Origin: Flemingiibacterium sp045635785
GTDB lineage: Bacteria; Bacillota; Clostridia; Oscillospirales; CAG-272
NCBI GenBank assembly: GCA_045635785.1
Contig: JAZTWJ010000107.1
Location: 1 to 64,000 of the forward strand
Reading direction: 5' to 3'
DNA length: 64,000 nt
Under the pieces are notes generated by a model. That model was not told where the DNA came from. It searched no databases and worked only from the letters and a program-made list of their open reading frames with translations. The position numbers and the translations under genes were made by a program. Positions 24,578-33,446 of this stretch are shown here, piece by piece; the stretch's first letter is position 1, and each line of letters begins with the position of its first letter.

Positions 24578-25765
24578 TCACAAAAGGGAGGTCAGATGCC
24601 CCACCGACACGTCGGGATCCACGTCCGCGGCGTAATCCACGCCCTCTGTTTCAAAGCCGAACAGTCGCAGAAATTCCTTTTGATATTCGGCAAAATCCGC
24701 ATATTCGCTTACATTTTCGTCGGTGAGGTTATCCCAGAGCGCGGCAATGTCAGCCTGAAGCTGTTCTTCCATCTCATAATCGTCCATGCGAAGCATTCCT
24801 TCGGCATCAAAGGGCGTACGCTCTGTGCCGTACAGCTTCTCCATCATGCGGACCATCTGCTCGATCACGCCCTCGTGAGTACCGAGCGCCTTCATTTTTC
24901 TAAACAAGATCGAAATGTACAGCGGAACCACGGGGATCGCCGCGCTGGACTGCGTTACCAGCGCTTTGTTCACCGAAATGAATGCCCTACAGGAGAAATC
25001 CTTCGCCATCGCCTTTGCCGTTGCGGCAAGATGCGCCTTTGCCTTGCCGATGGTGCCGTCCTTATAGATGGCGTGGGTAAGCGCGGGACCGATGTAGCTG
25101 TATGCGGTGGTGGTGAAGCCTTTTGCAAGCAGACCGCGCGCCGCCAGCTTTTCCACCCACGCGCGCCAATCTTCGCCGCCCATCACACGGACAGTGGCTT
25201 CGATCTCAGCCTCGGATGCGGGCTCCAATGTTACCTCGGAAAGCTTGCCCGTGCGCAGATCCACGCTCTTTCCCGTATAGGCTGTACCCACGGGCTTGAG
25301 GACGGAGGAAACGCTTGTGCCATCCGCCAGCGTTCGTCTCGGAGCCGCCAGCGAATAGATAAGCATGTCGATCTCGCCAAGCTCCTTTTCGATGAGATCG
25401 CAAACTGCACCCTTGACCGGATCGGAGTAAGCATCACCCATCACATTGCGGGAATAAAGCCCCTCGGCTGAAGCATACTTGTCAAAAGCTGCTGTGTTAT
25501 ACCAGCCGGCAGAAGCGCATCGCGTACCAAAAGCGGGCTTTTCAAATGCAACGCCGACGGTGGCGGCTTTGCCGCCAAACGCCGCCGCAATGCGGGACGC
25601 CAGACCGTAGCCGGTGGAGCTGCCGATGACGAGCACCTTTTTCGGAAGTGCGCCTTCGATGGGGTGAGAAGCGGTATATTGAATCATGCGGCGGACATTT
25701 TCGTCACAGCCGATGGGATGTGCGGTGGTACAGATAAAACCTCTGACCTTCGGTTCAATGAGCAT
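24578..25765 (-). CDS. fabV: Enoyl-ACP/trans-2-enoyl-CoA reductase FabV
   Basis: A 395-residue NADH-dependent enoyl reductase of the FabV/Ter family, the last reductive step of fatty acid elongation or of butyrate-type fermentation. Landmarks are FICTTAHPIGCDENVRRMI, VIGSSTGYGLASRIAAAFG and the active-site YSYIGPALTHAIYKDGTIG (Tyr-x8-Lys arrangement). The length is normal. The start at 25765 has AAAGGACG upstream. It is first gene of an operon with the acyltransferase and membrane protein. Confidence 0.95.
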   Translation of the reverse strand: MLIEPKVRGFICTTAHPIGCDENVRRMIQYTASHPIEGALPKKVLVIGSSTGYGLASRIAAAFGGKAATVGVAFEKPAFGTRCASAGWYNTAAFDKYASAEGLYSRNVMGDAYSDPVKGAVCDLIEKELGEIDMLIYSLAAPRRTLADGTSVSSVLKPVGTAYTGKSVDLRTGKLSEVTLEPASEAEIEATVRVMGGEDWRAWVEKLAARGLLAKGFTTTAYSYIGPALTHAIYKDGTIGKAKAHLAATAKAMAKDFSCRAFISVNKALVTQSSAAIPVVPLYISILFRKMKALGTHEGVIEQMVRMMEKLYGTERTPFDAEGMLRMDDYEMEEQLQADIAALWDNLTDENVSEYADFAEYQKEFLRLFGFETEGVDYAADVDPDVSVGHLTSLL

Positions 25766-25837
25766 TTTTGCAATTCGTCCTTTCTATGAATGCACAGATC
25801 ATCTGCACAAATCACGGTGAAATTCTCATTCAAAATA

Positions 25838-25866
25838 ATTATACCGCAAATCTCGCCCCGATACAA
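25838..25866 (-). promoter_or_regulatory. Promoter of the fabV operon
   Basis: TTGTAT (25861-25866) and TATAAT (25838-25843) with a 17-nt spacer, minus strand. Confidence 0.7.
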
Positions 25867-25899
25867 GTAGAATTTGTGAATTTTTGTGTCATCGAATAC

Positions 25900-25930
25900 A
25901 AAAAGCGGCGGCGGGAAATCCCGCCGCCGC
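25900..25930 (-). terminator. Terminator of M23 peptidase gene
   Basis: A very GC-rich perfect stem, GCGGCGGCGGGA (25905-25916) with TCCCGCCGCCGC (25919-25930); the minus strand continues TTTTTG. Confidence 0.85.
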
Positions 25931-25980
25931 CAAAGCTTCGGCAATGCAAAAAAAGCATCCTGCACGCCTCATGCGCGCTA

Positions 25981-26700
25981 TTATTGATCGGCAGACGAAA
26001 TAAACGTCAGCGGATCCACATATTTGCCGTTTGCCTGCATCTCAAAGTGAACATGCGGTTCTTCCGCGATCTCGATCAGCGCGCTTTCGCCAACGTATCC
26101 GATGACCTGCCCCACACCGACGCCAACACCGACCTCGATTCCATCGGCAAGCTCGTCCGCCAGATTCTTATAGGTGCTGTAGATTTCCTCGCCGTGGTCG
26201 ATGGTCAGCGATTTTCCCATCAGCGGATCCGTCCATATGCGACAGATCACACCGCCCGATGCGGAAAGCACTTCACTGCCCATATCCGCCGAAAGATCCA
26301 CGCCCGTATGCGCCCGATAATCGCTCATCGTCAACGAATAGACAGGGACGTCAATCTCATATTCCTTCGCCACGCTTCCCTCCACGGGAAGCACGAACCA
26401 GCGAGCCGATGCGGACGCGGGAAGCTCCTTTGTTTCCGCGGGTTTTGCCGTGGTTTCCCCAGCTGAAGTCTGGGCAGCAGATGTGGTCTGGGCAGTCGTT
26501 TCGGTTGTGGTTTCGGTGGGTTTCGAGGTGACGTTACTTGTTGTTTTAGTGACGCTGCCCTCTGCGGGAGGCAGATTTGCCTGCTCCCTTCGGCGAAGGG
26601 ATACGGTAAAAACCGATACGCCGACGATGCTTGCCAGCATTGTTGCCAGCAAAAGATAGATGATCGTGTTGATTGAACGCTTTTTACTTTTGTTATCCAT
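25981..26700 (-). CDS. Membrane-anchored M23 peptidase (SpoIIQ-like layout)
   Basis: A 239-residue bitopic protein. A basic N-terminus is followed by one membrane segment (residues 11-34), a Thr/Ser/Pro linker of about 50 residues and a LytM/M23 endopeptidase domain. The zinc ligands HTGVDLS and HVHFEM are intact, so peptidoglycan hydrolysis is plausible, unlike B. subtilis SpoIIQ where a ligand is lost. The single-TM plus M23 layout resembles SpoIIQ, but no partner is nearby. The ATG at 26700 is chosen over a TTG 12 nt upstream because GAAAGG abuts the TTG. Confidence 0.85.
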   Translation of the reverse strand: MDNKSKKRSINTIIYLLLATMLASIVGVSVFTVSLRRREQANLPPAEGSVTKTTSNVTSKPTETTTETTAQTTSAAQTSAGETTAKPAETKELPASASARWFVLPVEGSVAKEYEIDVPVYSLTMSDYRAHTGVDLSADMGSEVLSASGGVICRIWTDPLMGKSLTIDHGEEIYSTYKNLADELADGIEVGVGVGVGQVIGYVGESALIEIAEEPHVHFEMQANGKYVDPLTFISSADQ

Positions 26701-26797
26701 GTATGGTACCAACCTTTCATGATTTTCTGATCGGTACTATTTTTGCCGCCGTCAGGGGAATTTATACATGCAGCAGAAGCTAAAATTTCAAGTACAG

Positions 26798-26838
26798 CAA
26801 AAAAGATGAACGGAAAGAGGACGCTTCCATTCATCTTT
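26798..26838 (-). terminator. Terminator of the aromatic operon
   Basis: AAAGATGAA (26802-26810) pairs with TTCATCTTT (26830-26838), with inner GGAA/TTCC pairs and TTTTTTGC following on the minus strand. It closes the aroF-pheA-aroB-aroEK-aroA run. Confidence 0.8.
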
Positions 26839-26863
26839 GCTTCAAAGTTCGTGTTTTGGGGTT

Positions 26864-28072
26864 TCAAACTTCCTCTACCGCGATGTTCAAAAGCTTCAAA
26901 TGCTCAAAAAAGTCGGGGTAGCTCTTTGCAACCGCCTCCGCTCCGTCCAGCTCGCCGCCTGTCAGCGTTAGGAGCACCGAAAGTGCCATCACGATCCGAT
27001 GGTCGCCATGCCCGAAAAGACATGCGTTCGGTGTATGGAATGCGGTCGGCTCGATCACCACGGAATCTTCGTAAACGTGGACCGTTGTTCCGAATTTTCG
27101 CAGTTCCTTTGCCATCACCTCTGCTCGGTCGCTTTCCTTGATCTTCAGCCGCTTGGTTCCGTGAAAGATGCCGCCCTGCTTTGCCGCCGCCACCGCAAAA
27201 AGGATGGGCGCAAGGTCGGGGCAGTTTCCAAGTTGAAGTGTCGGTGTCCCGCCGTTTAACTGTACAAAATAATCGCGGTAGACGGCGTCTCCCTGAAGGC
27301 TGTCTTGATTTAGACCGCTTATTTGCACGTCTCCGCCGAAAAGATTCAGCGCATCGGGGAAAGCCGCTCCCGAGGCATCGCCCTCCACAACCACGTCGGC
27401 AGCTTTGTATGCCTGACCGCCGCTGATTTTTAAGGTATTCTCATCCTTCCACTTGACAGAAACGCCAAAGCTGTCAAGTGCAGAGACGGTCATATTCAAG
27501 TAGGAACGGCTTTCCACCGGAGGAAGAATATGAACAGTGCTGTCCTCCTCCGCCAAAGGAAGGGCAAACAGCAAGCCGCTGATAAACTGACTGCTGATAT
27601 TGCCGTCCAGCGTATAATCGCCGCTCTTTAAGGGGCCGCAAACCGTGATCTGCCACCCATTTGATGTATATACAAGCCCTTTTTCTCGGAACAGCTTTTC
27701 AAAAACGGTCATCGGTCGCCGCATCAATCCCCTGGCACCTTGAAATACAGCGGTGTTGCCCGACAGCATCGCAGCGGGAACTAAAAAACGAAGTGTGCTT
27801 CCGCTTTCGCGGCAATAGAGAGGCGTCTGCGGCGTTGCTTTTTTGATATTGCATCCGTATACCGTGATGTCATCGCCTTGCAGTTTTGTCTTTACCCCCA
27901 AGGCATGCAGACAGTCCAGCGTTGCCAGCACGTCATCGCATTTCGAAATTCCGCGAATGACGCTGATCCCATCAGCAAAAGCCGCCGCGATCAGCAATCT
28001 GTGCGCCATGCTTTTGGATGGCGGTGCCGCGATTTTTCCCTTGGCAATTCCGGGGGTGATCCTTATTCTCAT
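26864..28072 (-). CDS. aroA: EPSP synthase
   Basis: A 402-residue 3-phosphoshikimate 1-carboxyvinyltransferase, the sixth shikimate pathway step. It has AAPPSKSMAHRLLIAAA for substrate binding, CRESGSTLRFLVPAAML, the catalytic KESDRAEVMAKEL and GHGDHRIVMALSVL. It is slightly shorter than the usual 425-440 residues but both domains are present. Its ATG overlaps the aroEK stop by 4 nt (ATGA). Last gene of the operon. Confidence 0.95.
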   Translation of the reverse strand: MRIRITPGIAKGKIAAPPSKSMAHRLLIAAAFADGISVIRGISKCDDVLATLDCLHALGVKTKLQGDDITVYGCNIKKATPQTPLYCRESGSTLRFLVPAAMLSGNTAVFQGARGLMRRPMTVFEKLFREKGLVYTSNGWQITVCGPLKSGDYTLDGNISSQFISGLLFALPLAEEDSTVHILPPVESRSYLNMTVSALDSFGVSVKWKDENTLKISGGQAYKAADVVVEGDASGAAFPDALNLFGGDVQISGLNQDSLQGDAVYRDYFVQLNGGTPTLQLGNCPDLAPILFAVAAAKQGGIFHGTKRLKIKESDRAEVMAKELRKFGTTVHVYEDSVVIEPTAFHTPNACLFGHGDHRIVMALSVLLTLTGGELDGAEAVAKSYPDFFEHLKLLNIAVEEV

Positions 28073-29307
28073 GACTCAAATTCTCCGATGATTTTATTTG
28101 CATATTCCTGCGCGCCACCCTCTGCGGTGATCATCACATCCGCTGCGGATGCATAAATTTTACGCCGTTCGTTATAACGCGCGGCAAGCGCCTCATTGGT
28201 GCTTGAAAGAGGGCGGTCATCCGTCGGGATCAGCTCATCAAGCGGTCGGTCGATCAAGTAGATACGGCCGTTCTTTTTCAGCGCATCCACGTTATCCTCG
28301 CGCAGCGGAACGCCGCCGCCCGTGGCAATCACCGCGCCCGTTTTTGCCGCCACCTCACGTATGACCTCGCATTCGATGGCGCGGAACTCCGCCTTGCCCT
28401 CTTTTTCAAAAATTGCGGGGATGCTCATGCCGACTTTTTCTTCAATGAGGCTGTCCGTGTCGATAAATTCGCGGTCAAAATGCTCGGCAATCAGCCTTCC
28501 CACGGTGCTTTTTCCCGATGCGGGCATGCCGATCAGCACGATGTTCTCTTTTTGCCGCTTGATCTTTTCAAAAACCGCATCCAAAACTTCGGGAGCGAAG
28601 GTGCTGTCCGTGAAAATTTCCGATGCCTTCACGCCCTGGGCAACCAGCATATACAGACCGCCTTCCGCGGCAATTCCCCTCGCTTTCGCATTTGCAACAA
28701 GCGATGTCCGCAGAGAATTGTAGACCGCATCGATCACGCCGATCAGCTTCGGGAACGCGGTCACATCCGCCGCTTCGCCGTATATATTCGGGAACATTCC
28801 CACGGGAGTCGTATTGATGATGATCTCCGCATCCGTGTGGTTTTGATACAGCTCCTCGTAGCTCACCGCACCATCCTTGCCGCTTCTGGAAACTGTAACG
28901 ATCTCGCGCGCAAGCAGCGCCTTTGAAACGGCATACGCCGTCTTGGAGGTTCCACCCGTGCCGAGAATAACTGCTTTTTTACCCTTCATATCAATGCCTG
29001 CATGGGATAAAAGCGCACACATGCCAAAGAAATCCGTATTGTATCCGTACAGCTTGCCCTCGCGATTGACGATGGTGTTGACCGCGCCGATGGATCTTGC
29101 ATGCTCATCAATGAAATGCAGATAGGGTATCACAAGCTCCTTATAGGGAATGGTCACATTGATCGCCAGAAAATCACGCGCTGTCATAAAATCGTGCAGA
29201 CCGTCCCGCGGAATTTCCTTGATCTCATATTCATAATCCGCCAGAGCATTGTGGATTTCCTTTGAAAAGCTGTGCTTCAAATGCTCTCCGATGCAACCGT
29301 ATTTCAT
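28069..29307 (-). CDS. Shikimate dehydrogenase-shikimate kinase fusion
   Basis: A 412-residue fusion. Residues 1 to about 240 are shikimate dehydrogenase (AroE): HSFSKEIHNALADYEY, NVTIPYKE with the catalytic Lys, GAVNTIV and the NADP motif ILGTGGTSKTA. Residues about 248-412 are shikimate kinase (AroK): P-loop IGMPASGKSTVGRLIAEH, FIDTDSLIEE and ATGGGVPLRE. It therefore carries steps four and five of the pathway on one chain. The start at 29307 (MKYGCIGEHLKHSFS) has AAAAGGA upstream and overlaps aroB by 4 nt; a longer frame to 29418 only reads through aroB. Confidence 0.94.
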   Translation of the reverse strand: MKYGCIGEHLKHSFSKEIHNALADYEYEIKEIPRDGLHDFMTARDFLAINVTIPYKELVIPYLHFIDEHARSIGAVNTIVNREGKLYGYNTDFFGMCALLSHAGIDMKGKKAVILGTGGTSKTAYAVSKALLAREIVTVSRSGKDGAVSYEELYQNHTDAEIIINTTPVGMFPNIYGEAADVTAFPKLIGVIDAVYNSLRTSLVANAKARGIAAEGGLYMLVAQGVKASEIFTDSTFAPEVLDAVFEKIKRQKENIVLIGMPASGKSTVGRLIAEHFDREFIDTDSLIEEKVGMSIPAIFEKEGKAEFRAIECEVIREVAAKTGAVIATGGGVPLREDNVDALKKNGRIYLIDRPLDELIPTDDRPLSSTNEALAARYNERRKIYASAADVMITAEGGAQEYANKIIGEFES

Positions 29308-30323
29308 ATAATCGTTTCCTTTTTGACGTGCTGACCAAATGCTTCTATGGTCATCTTTTCGATCCGATATGTGCCGACCGTATCGACAAAGATCGCGTCC
29401 ACCATGCCGTTTGCACATTTTTTATCGTGAATGACAAATTCCAACGCCTTATCCGTATCATAGGAGGTTTGCACGGGCAGACCGAGCTTTTCAAGAACGG
29501 AGAGCAATCTGCCTCGTACCGCCGCCGAGCACATCGGAAGCATGCCAAGCGCCACGCACTCGCCGTGATATAAGTCCGCCATGCCCATCTGCGCCTCAAT
29601 TCCATGGCCGAGTGTGTGACCGAAGTTCAGAATTTTGCGCAAATCGCTTTCCCTCTCATCCGCTTCCACAACGGATTTTTTAATCATCAGAGAGCGCAGA
29701 ATGATGTCCTCTAAATTTTCTTTGGTCATGCCTTCCCTTTCGAATACGGAAAACAGCGCCGCATCCGAGGTAAGCGACATTTTAACCGACTCGGCAAGTC
29801 CTGCCGCGATCTGTCTTTTCTGAAGCGTAGCAAGCGTTTCTGTGTCGATCAAAACACATTTCGGCTGATAAAACGCGCCGATGATATTTTTCGTACCACC
29901 AAGATTGATCGCGCATTTGCCGCCGATGGAGGAATCCACCTGAGCAAGAAGCGTGGTGGGGACCTGATAAAAATCAATGCCGCGCATATAGGTTGCCGCC
30001 GCAAATCCGCCAAGATCGCCCACAACACCGCCGCCCACCGATACAAGTGCATCGAAGCGTGTGATGTCAAATTCCATCATCGCCTGCAGTACCGTTTCCA
30101 GCGTTTTCATGCTCTTTGAACCTTCTCCTTCCGCAACGGTAAAGATCATGCTGTCACGAGCCTTTTTTTGAATGCACGCGGCATATTCTTTCGGAACGCC
30201 GGCATCGGTGAGGATGAATACCCTTCTATTTAAGTTCAGCAATTCTCCCGCGCGGGCAAGCAGACCTTTGCCCACATGGATGTCGTAGCTTCTATTGCCG
30301 AGATCCATTCTCAGACTGTTCAT
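29304..30323 (-). CDS. aroB: 3-dehydroquinate synthase
   Basis: A 339-residue NAD- and metal-dependent 3-dehydroquinate synthase, the second shikimate pathway step. Visible are the NAD site VSVGGGVVGDLGGFAAATY, PTTLLAQVDSSIGGK and the metal ligands in FGHTLGHGIEA. Full length. Overlaps pheA upstream and aroEK downstream by 4 nt each, so it is translationally coupled on both sides. Confidence 0.95.
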   Translation of the reverse strand: MNSLRMDLGNRSYDIHVGKGLLARAGELLNLNRRVFILTDAGVPKEYAACIQKKARDSMIFTVAEGEGSKSMKTLETVLQAMMEFDITRFDALVSVGGGVVGDLGGFAAATYMRGIDFYQVPTTLLAQVDSSIGGKCAINLGGTKNIIGAFYQPKCVLIDTETLATLQKRQIAAGLAESVKMSLTSDAALFSVFEREGMTKENLEDIILRSLMIKKSVVEADERESDLRKILNFGHTLGHGIEAQMGMADLYHGECVALGMLPMCSAAVRGRLLSVLEKLGLPVQTSYDTDKALEFVIHDKKCANGMVDAIFVDTVGTYRIEKMTIEAFGQHVKKETII

Positions 30324-31414
30324 ACTGCCGTCTCCTTTTTGAATATGCCCGCTGTTTTCAGCTTATCGCAGCAGGATTTTAGCTCCATTAACATTTCGCT
30401 GCCGCTTTCGGTGGCGATGTTGCCCTCCACCTCAACATAGAAATAATACTGCCAAAGCAGCTCCTTCATGGGGCGGCTTCGCAGGGAGATCATGTTGAAT
30501 CCGTGCTTTCCGATGATGTCAATGGCTTTTGCAAGCGCGCCCGCCTCGTTGCGAACGGTGAACATTAAGATCGTGTGAACGTCTTTTTCATCGGTGAGAT
30601 CGGTGTTTTGAGCCCTTGAGAGCACCGCAAATCGGGTAGTATTGTTTTTGCTGGTATTGATATTCTTTTCCAGCACGCAAAGCCCGAATAATTCCGCGGC
30701 TTCTGCGCTGGCGATGGCAGCAACCGATCGGTCTCCAAGCTTTGCCACATGCTTTGCCGCCAATGCGGTATTGACGTACTCGTGCCCAATAAATCCCTTA
30801 TCCTTCAAATAATCCGCGCACTGTCCGAGTGCCTGCGGATGGCTGATCACCTCTTTGATGTCAGAAAGCTTGGCTCCGGGAACAGCAAGCAGGTCCTGCG
30901 ATACCGCAAGGTCCATCATGCTATTGACATAAAGCGAACCGGAAAAGATGGAATCCGTAACCTGCGCCACCTCTCCGTTGCAGCTGTTCTCCACGGGGAG
31001 AACAACACAGTCGCATTCTCCGTCAACCACCGAAGCATACGCGGCGGCAAAATCGGGATAAGCGATCTTGCGCGCAGAGGGAAACAGCTTTCCCGTGGCG
31101 ATGTGAGCAAAAGCGCCCTCCGTGCCGGAGTAGGCAACCTTCATGCCCGACATCAGCCGATCCTGATATGCCTTTGACAAAGACATGCATCCGTTGAGAA
31201 ATTCCACATAATATTCGCGAAGGATCTTGTCCTCCACCAGCTCGGAATTCCGTCGGATCACTTCTTCCTCTCTCGCCGGATCATGAATCTTTAGCCCATG
31301 CTCCTTTTTATATGCACCGACAATCTCTGCCGCGCGCATGCGCTTGCAGAACAGCTCTGCCATTTTTGCGTCGGCTTCGTTGATTATTTTTCGTGCTTCT
31401 TCCAGTGAACTCAT
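30320..31414 (-). CDS. pheA: Chorismate mutase-prephenate dehydratase
   Basis: A 364-residue P-protein for phenylalanine synthesis. Residues 1 to about 85 form an AroQ-type chorismate mutase helix bundle (ADAKMAELFCKRMRAAEIV, KKEHGLKIHDPAREE). Residues about 92-275 are prephenate dehydratase (VAYSGTEGAFAH, VLPVENSCNGEV, TTRFAVLSR with the catalytic Thr). An ACT regulatory domain follows (MFTVRNEAGALAKAIDIIG, LRSRP), so Phe feedback inhibition is expected. The start at 31414 has AAGGAG upstream. Confidence 0.94.
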   Translation of the reverse strand: MSSLEEARKIINEADAKMAELFCKRMRAAEIVGAYKKEHGLKIHDPAREEEVIRRNSELVEDKILREYYVEFLNGCMSLSKAYQDRLMSGMKVAYSGTEGAFAHIATGKLFPSARKIAYPDFAAAYASVVDGECDCVVLPVENSCNGEVAQVTDSIFSGSLYVNSMMDLAVSQDLLAVPGAKLSDIKEVISHPQALGQCADYLKDKGFIGHEYVNTALAAKHVAKLGDRSVAAIASAEAAELFGLCVLEKNINTSKNNTTRFAVLSRAQNTDLTDEKDVHTILMFTVRNEAGALAKAIDIIGKHGFNMISLRSRPMKELLWQYYFYVEVEGNIATESGSEMLMELKSCCDKLKTAGIFKKETAV

Positions 31415-31436
31415 ACCGTATGCATGCTCCTTGATT

Positions 31437-32471
31437 TTACTTATTTAATGATTCCGCAATTTCGTAGATCAGCGCTTCTGTCTTTTCCCATCCGAGGCAG
31501 GGGTCTGTGATAGACTGACCGTATACTGTACCGTCGGTTTTCTGCGCGCCGTCTACCAGATAGCTTTCGATCATGATGCCCTTGACCATCTTCTTGATCT
31601 CCGCATTCTGACGGCAGCTGTAAAGGATGTCTCTTGTGATTCGCACCTGCTCAAGGTAATGCTTACCCGAATTTGCGTGGTTGACATCCACGATAACGGC
31701 GGGATTGGACAAATTGGTGCCGTTATATGCGTCAAGCAAATTGATCAGATTCTCATAATGGTAGTTGGACACCGCACGACCGCCGAAATCCTGATAGCCG
31801 CGGAGAATGGCATGGGCATAGGGATTGCCTTCGCTATCCACTTCCCAACCGCGGTAAATGAAGGTGTGCTTATGCTGTGCCGCCGTGATGGCGTTCATCA
31901 TGATCGAAAGATCGCCGCTGGTGGGATTCTTCATGCCTACGGGAATATCCAAACCGGAGGCGGTCAGTCTGTGCTGCTGATTTTCCACAGAACGCGCGCC
32001 GACAGACACATAGGAAAGCAGATCGGAAAGGTAGCGGTAATTATCGGGGTACAGCATCTCATCCGCACAGCTGAAGTCATAATCACGCAGTGCAGACATA
32101 TGCAGATCACGAATGGCGATGATGCCCTGCAGCATATCGGGCTTTTCGGTGGGATTGGGCTGATGAAGCATGCCCTTGTATCCGTCACCCGTGGTTCTGG
32201 GCTTGTTGGTATAGATGCGCGGAATGATCAGAATGCTGTCCGATACCTTGTCCTGCACCGTACGAAGCTTGCCGATATATTCCAAAACCGATTCCTTATG
32301 GTCGGCGGAGCAGGGACCGATGATCAGAAGCAGCTTGTCCGATTCACCGCGAAATACGCGCTTGATCTCTTCGTCTCTTTCTTCCTTGACCTTTGCCATT
32401 TTTTCGGTAACAGGATATTGTGCCTTGATATCCTGGGGAATGGGAAGCTTGTGATGGAAATTCATGTTCAC
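31437..32471 (-). CDS. aroF: 3-deoxy-7-phosphoheptulonate synthase (type I)
   Basis: A 344-residue DAHP synthase of the E. coli AroF/G/H type that joins PEP and erythrose-4-phosphate, the entry step of aromatic synthesis. Landmarks are LLLIIGPCSADH, PRIYTNKPRTTGDGYKG, GVGARSVENQQHR-like VSVGARSVENQQ, PVGMKNPTSGDL and DVNHANSGK. GTG at 32471 has GAGG 9 nt upstream, while the ATG two codons later is 15 nt from it, so GTG is preferred. A long in-frame extension to 32612 runs through the leader and terminator and is not credible. First gene of the operon. Confidence 0.93.
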   Translation of the reverse strand: MNMNFHHKLPIPQDIKAQYPVTEKMAKVKEERDEEIKRVFRGESDKLLLIIGPCSADHKESVLEYIGKLRTVQDKVSDSILIIPRIYTNKPRTTGDGYKGMLHQPNPTEKPDMLQGIIAIRDLHMSALRDYDFSCADEMLYPDNYRYLSDLLSYVSVGARSVENQQHRLTASGLDIPVGMKNPTSGDLSIMMNAITAAQHKHTFIYRGWEVDSEGNPYAHAILRGYQDFGGRAVSNYHYENLINLLDAYNGTNLSNPAVIVDVNHANSGKHYLEQVRITRDILYSCRQNAEIKKMVKGIMIESYLVDGAQKTDGTVYGQSITDPCLGWEKTEALIYEIAESLNK

Positions 32472-32500
32472 GACTAAATACCTCGTCTTTAATAAAATAT

Positions 32501-32538
32501 CTGTTAGATAACAAAAAACCGCTGCTAAATAACAAAAA
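32501..32538 (-). promoter_or_regulatory. Tandem operator-like dyads before aroF
   Basis: Two near-identical 17-nt boxes, TTTTTGTTATCTAACAG (32501-32517) and TTTTTGTTATTTAGCAG (32522-32538), with a 21-nt period. Each holds a dyad TGTTA-2-TAACA (one arm imperfect in the distal box). Two helical turns apart and 30-70 nt before the start codon, they look like a repressor or activator site. Confidence 0.45.
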
Positions 32539-32582
32539 TCCGCATGGAATTTGATGTTCATCAAATTTTTGTGCGGATTTTT
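32534..32582. terminator. Terminator between GDSL gene and aroF
   Basis: AAAAATCCGC (32534-32543) with GCGGATTTTT (32573-32582) plus an inner AATTTGATG/CATCAAATT stem. It ends the GDSL transcript; its T run on the minus strand merges with the first dyad box. It could also act as an attenuator for read-through into aroF. The remaining part of 32583-32700 shows no clear feature. Confidence 0.75.
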
Positions 32583-32700
32583 CTTTATTCCCTTATAACT
32601 GCTGTTCACCACCGAGCCGACGGCGAAAAAACCATCGAATTCAGCGGACTTCGGCTAAAGCAGAAAAACCGCACGGATATTAACAGTTTATTCATATTTG

Positions 32701-33345
32701 TTACATTGCCAACAGCGCCGCTTCTATGACCTCTGCTAACTTCACATGTCCCGCATCATTGGGATGCAAGCCGTCGGGACAGAATTTCGCTTTGATGATG
32801 TCAACCCTTGGCTGTATACCCGAAAGGCTCCACAGATCAATGATCGGAAGCGAATAATGCGCCGCCACCTCTTTGATCTTTTCCACATATTCTCTGAGTA
32901 CCCTTCCGTTGCGGTTGGGTACGTCTTCGGAAATTCTGTGCATGGGTGTCATCACCACGATTTTTGCATCGGGGAACCGTTCCAGCGCATTTCTAAACAG
33001 ATAGTGGCACGCGCCGATAAAGGTGTCCGGCGTGCGGTCACCATCCTCTCCAAAGGGAGCATCGCCGTGACCGAAGTCGTTCGTACCGCCGAAGATCACC
33101 ACCAGCTCAGCGCCTTCTTTCAGGGCGATAATACGCATGCAATAATCCTTGTCGTGATCCGGCTTTCCCTCGGTGGGAACGATCTGTCTGGCGAATCTGG
33201 TTCCGCTGATGCCGTCAATTTCTGCATCCATGTGATATTTTTTCGCGAGAATGCGTGCAAAGGTCTTACTTTGTTTATCCGACGTTCCCGCGCCTTCGGT
33301 GATGCTGTCGCCCAAAAACGCGGCTTTGATATTTTCAAGTTTCAT
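32701..33345 (-). CDS. GDSL/SGNH-family hydrolase
   Basis: A 214-residue esterase/lipase-fold hydrolase. Block I is AAFLGDSITEGAGT with the nucleophile Ser, block III is VVIFGGTNDFGHGD and block V is DGLHPNDAGH with the catalytic Asp and His. There is no signal peptide, so it is cytosolic; typical substrates are acetylated sugars. The ATG at 33345 is preceded by GGGGG; the longer TTG start overlaps that site. Confidence 0.88.
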   Translation of the reverse strand: MKLENIKAAFLGDSITEGAGTSDKQSKTFARILAKKYHMDAEIDGISGTRFARQIVPTEGKPDHDKDYCMRIIALKEGAELVVIFGGTNDFGHGDAPFGEDGDRTPDTFIGACHYLFRNALERFPDAKIVVMTPMHRISEDVPNRNGRVLREYVEKIKEVAAHYSLPIIDLWSLSGIQPRVDIIKAKFCPDGLHPNDAGHVKLAEVIEAALLAM

Positions 33346-33367
33346 ATTAACCCCCAAAATAAAGTTC

Positions 33368-33395
33368 GCCGAGCCTCATGCTTCGGAGGCTCGGC
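33368..33395 (-). terminator. Terminator of response regulator gene
   Basis: GCCGAGCCTC (33368-33377) and GAGGCTCGGC (33386-33395), perfect 10-bp stem, followed on the minus strand by a moderate T stretch (CTTTATTTT). Confidence 0.6.
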
Positions 33396-33446
33396 TGTCA
33401 TGTTTTTAATCGCTTCCGATCGGTCTATAGTGTCCTAACCTACGGA

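Noticed and set aside
32583..32696. Leader peptide for aroF attenuation (MNKLLISVRFFCFSRS, with FFCF)
   Set aside because: The frame has no ribosome binding site, starts at the end of the GDSL gene and its Phe codons are too few to be convincing.
32472..32700. T-box riboswitch before aroF
   Set aside because: No AGGGTGGNACCGCG-like box was found and the leader is too short.
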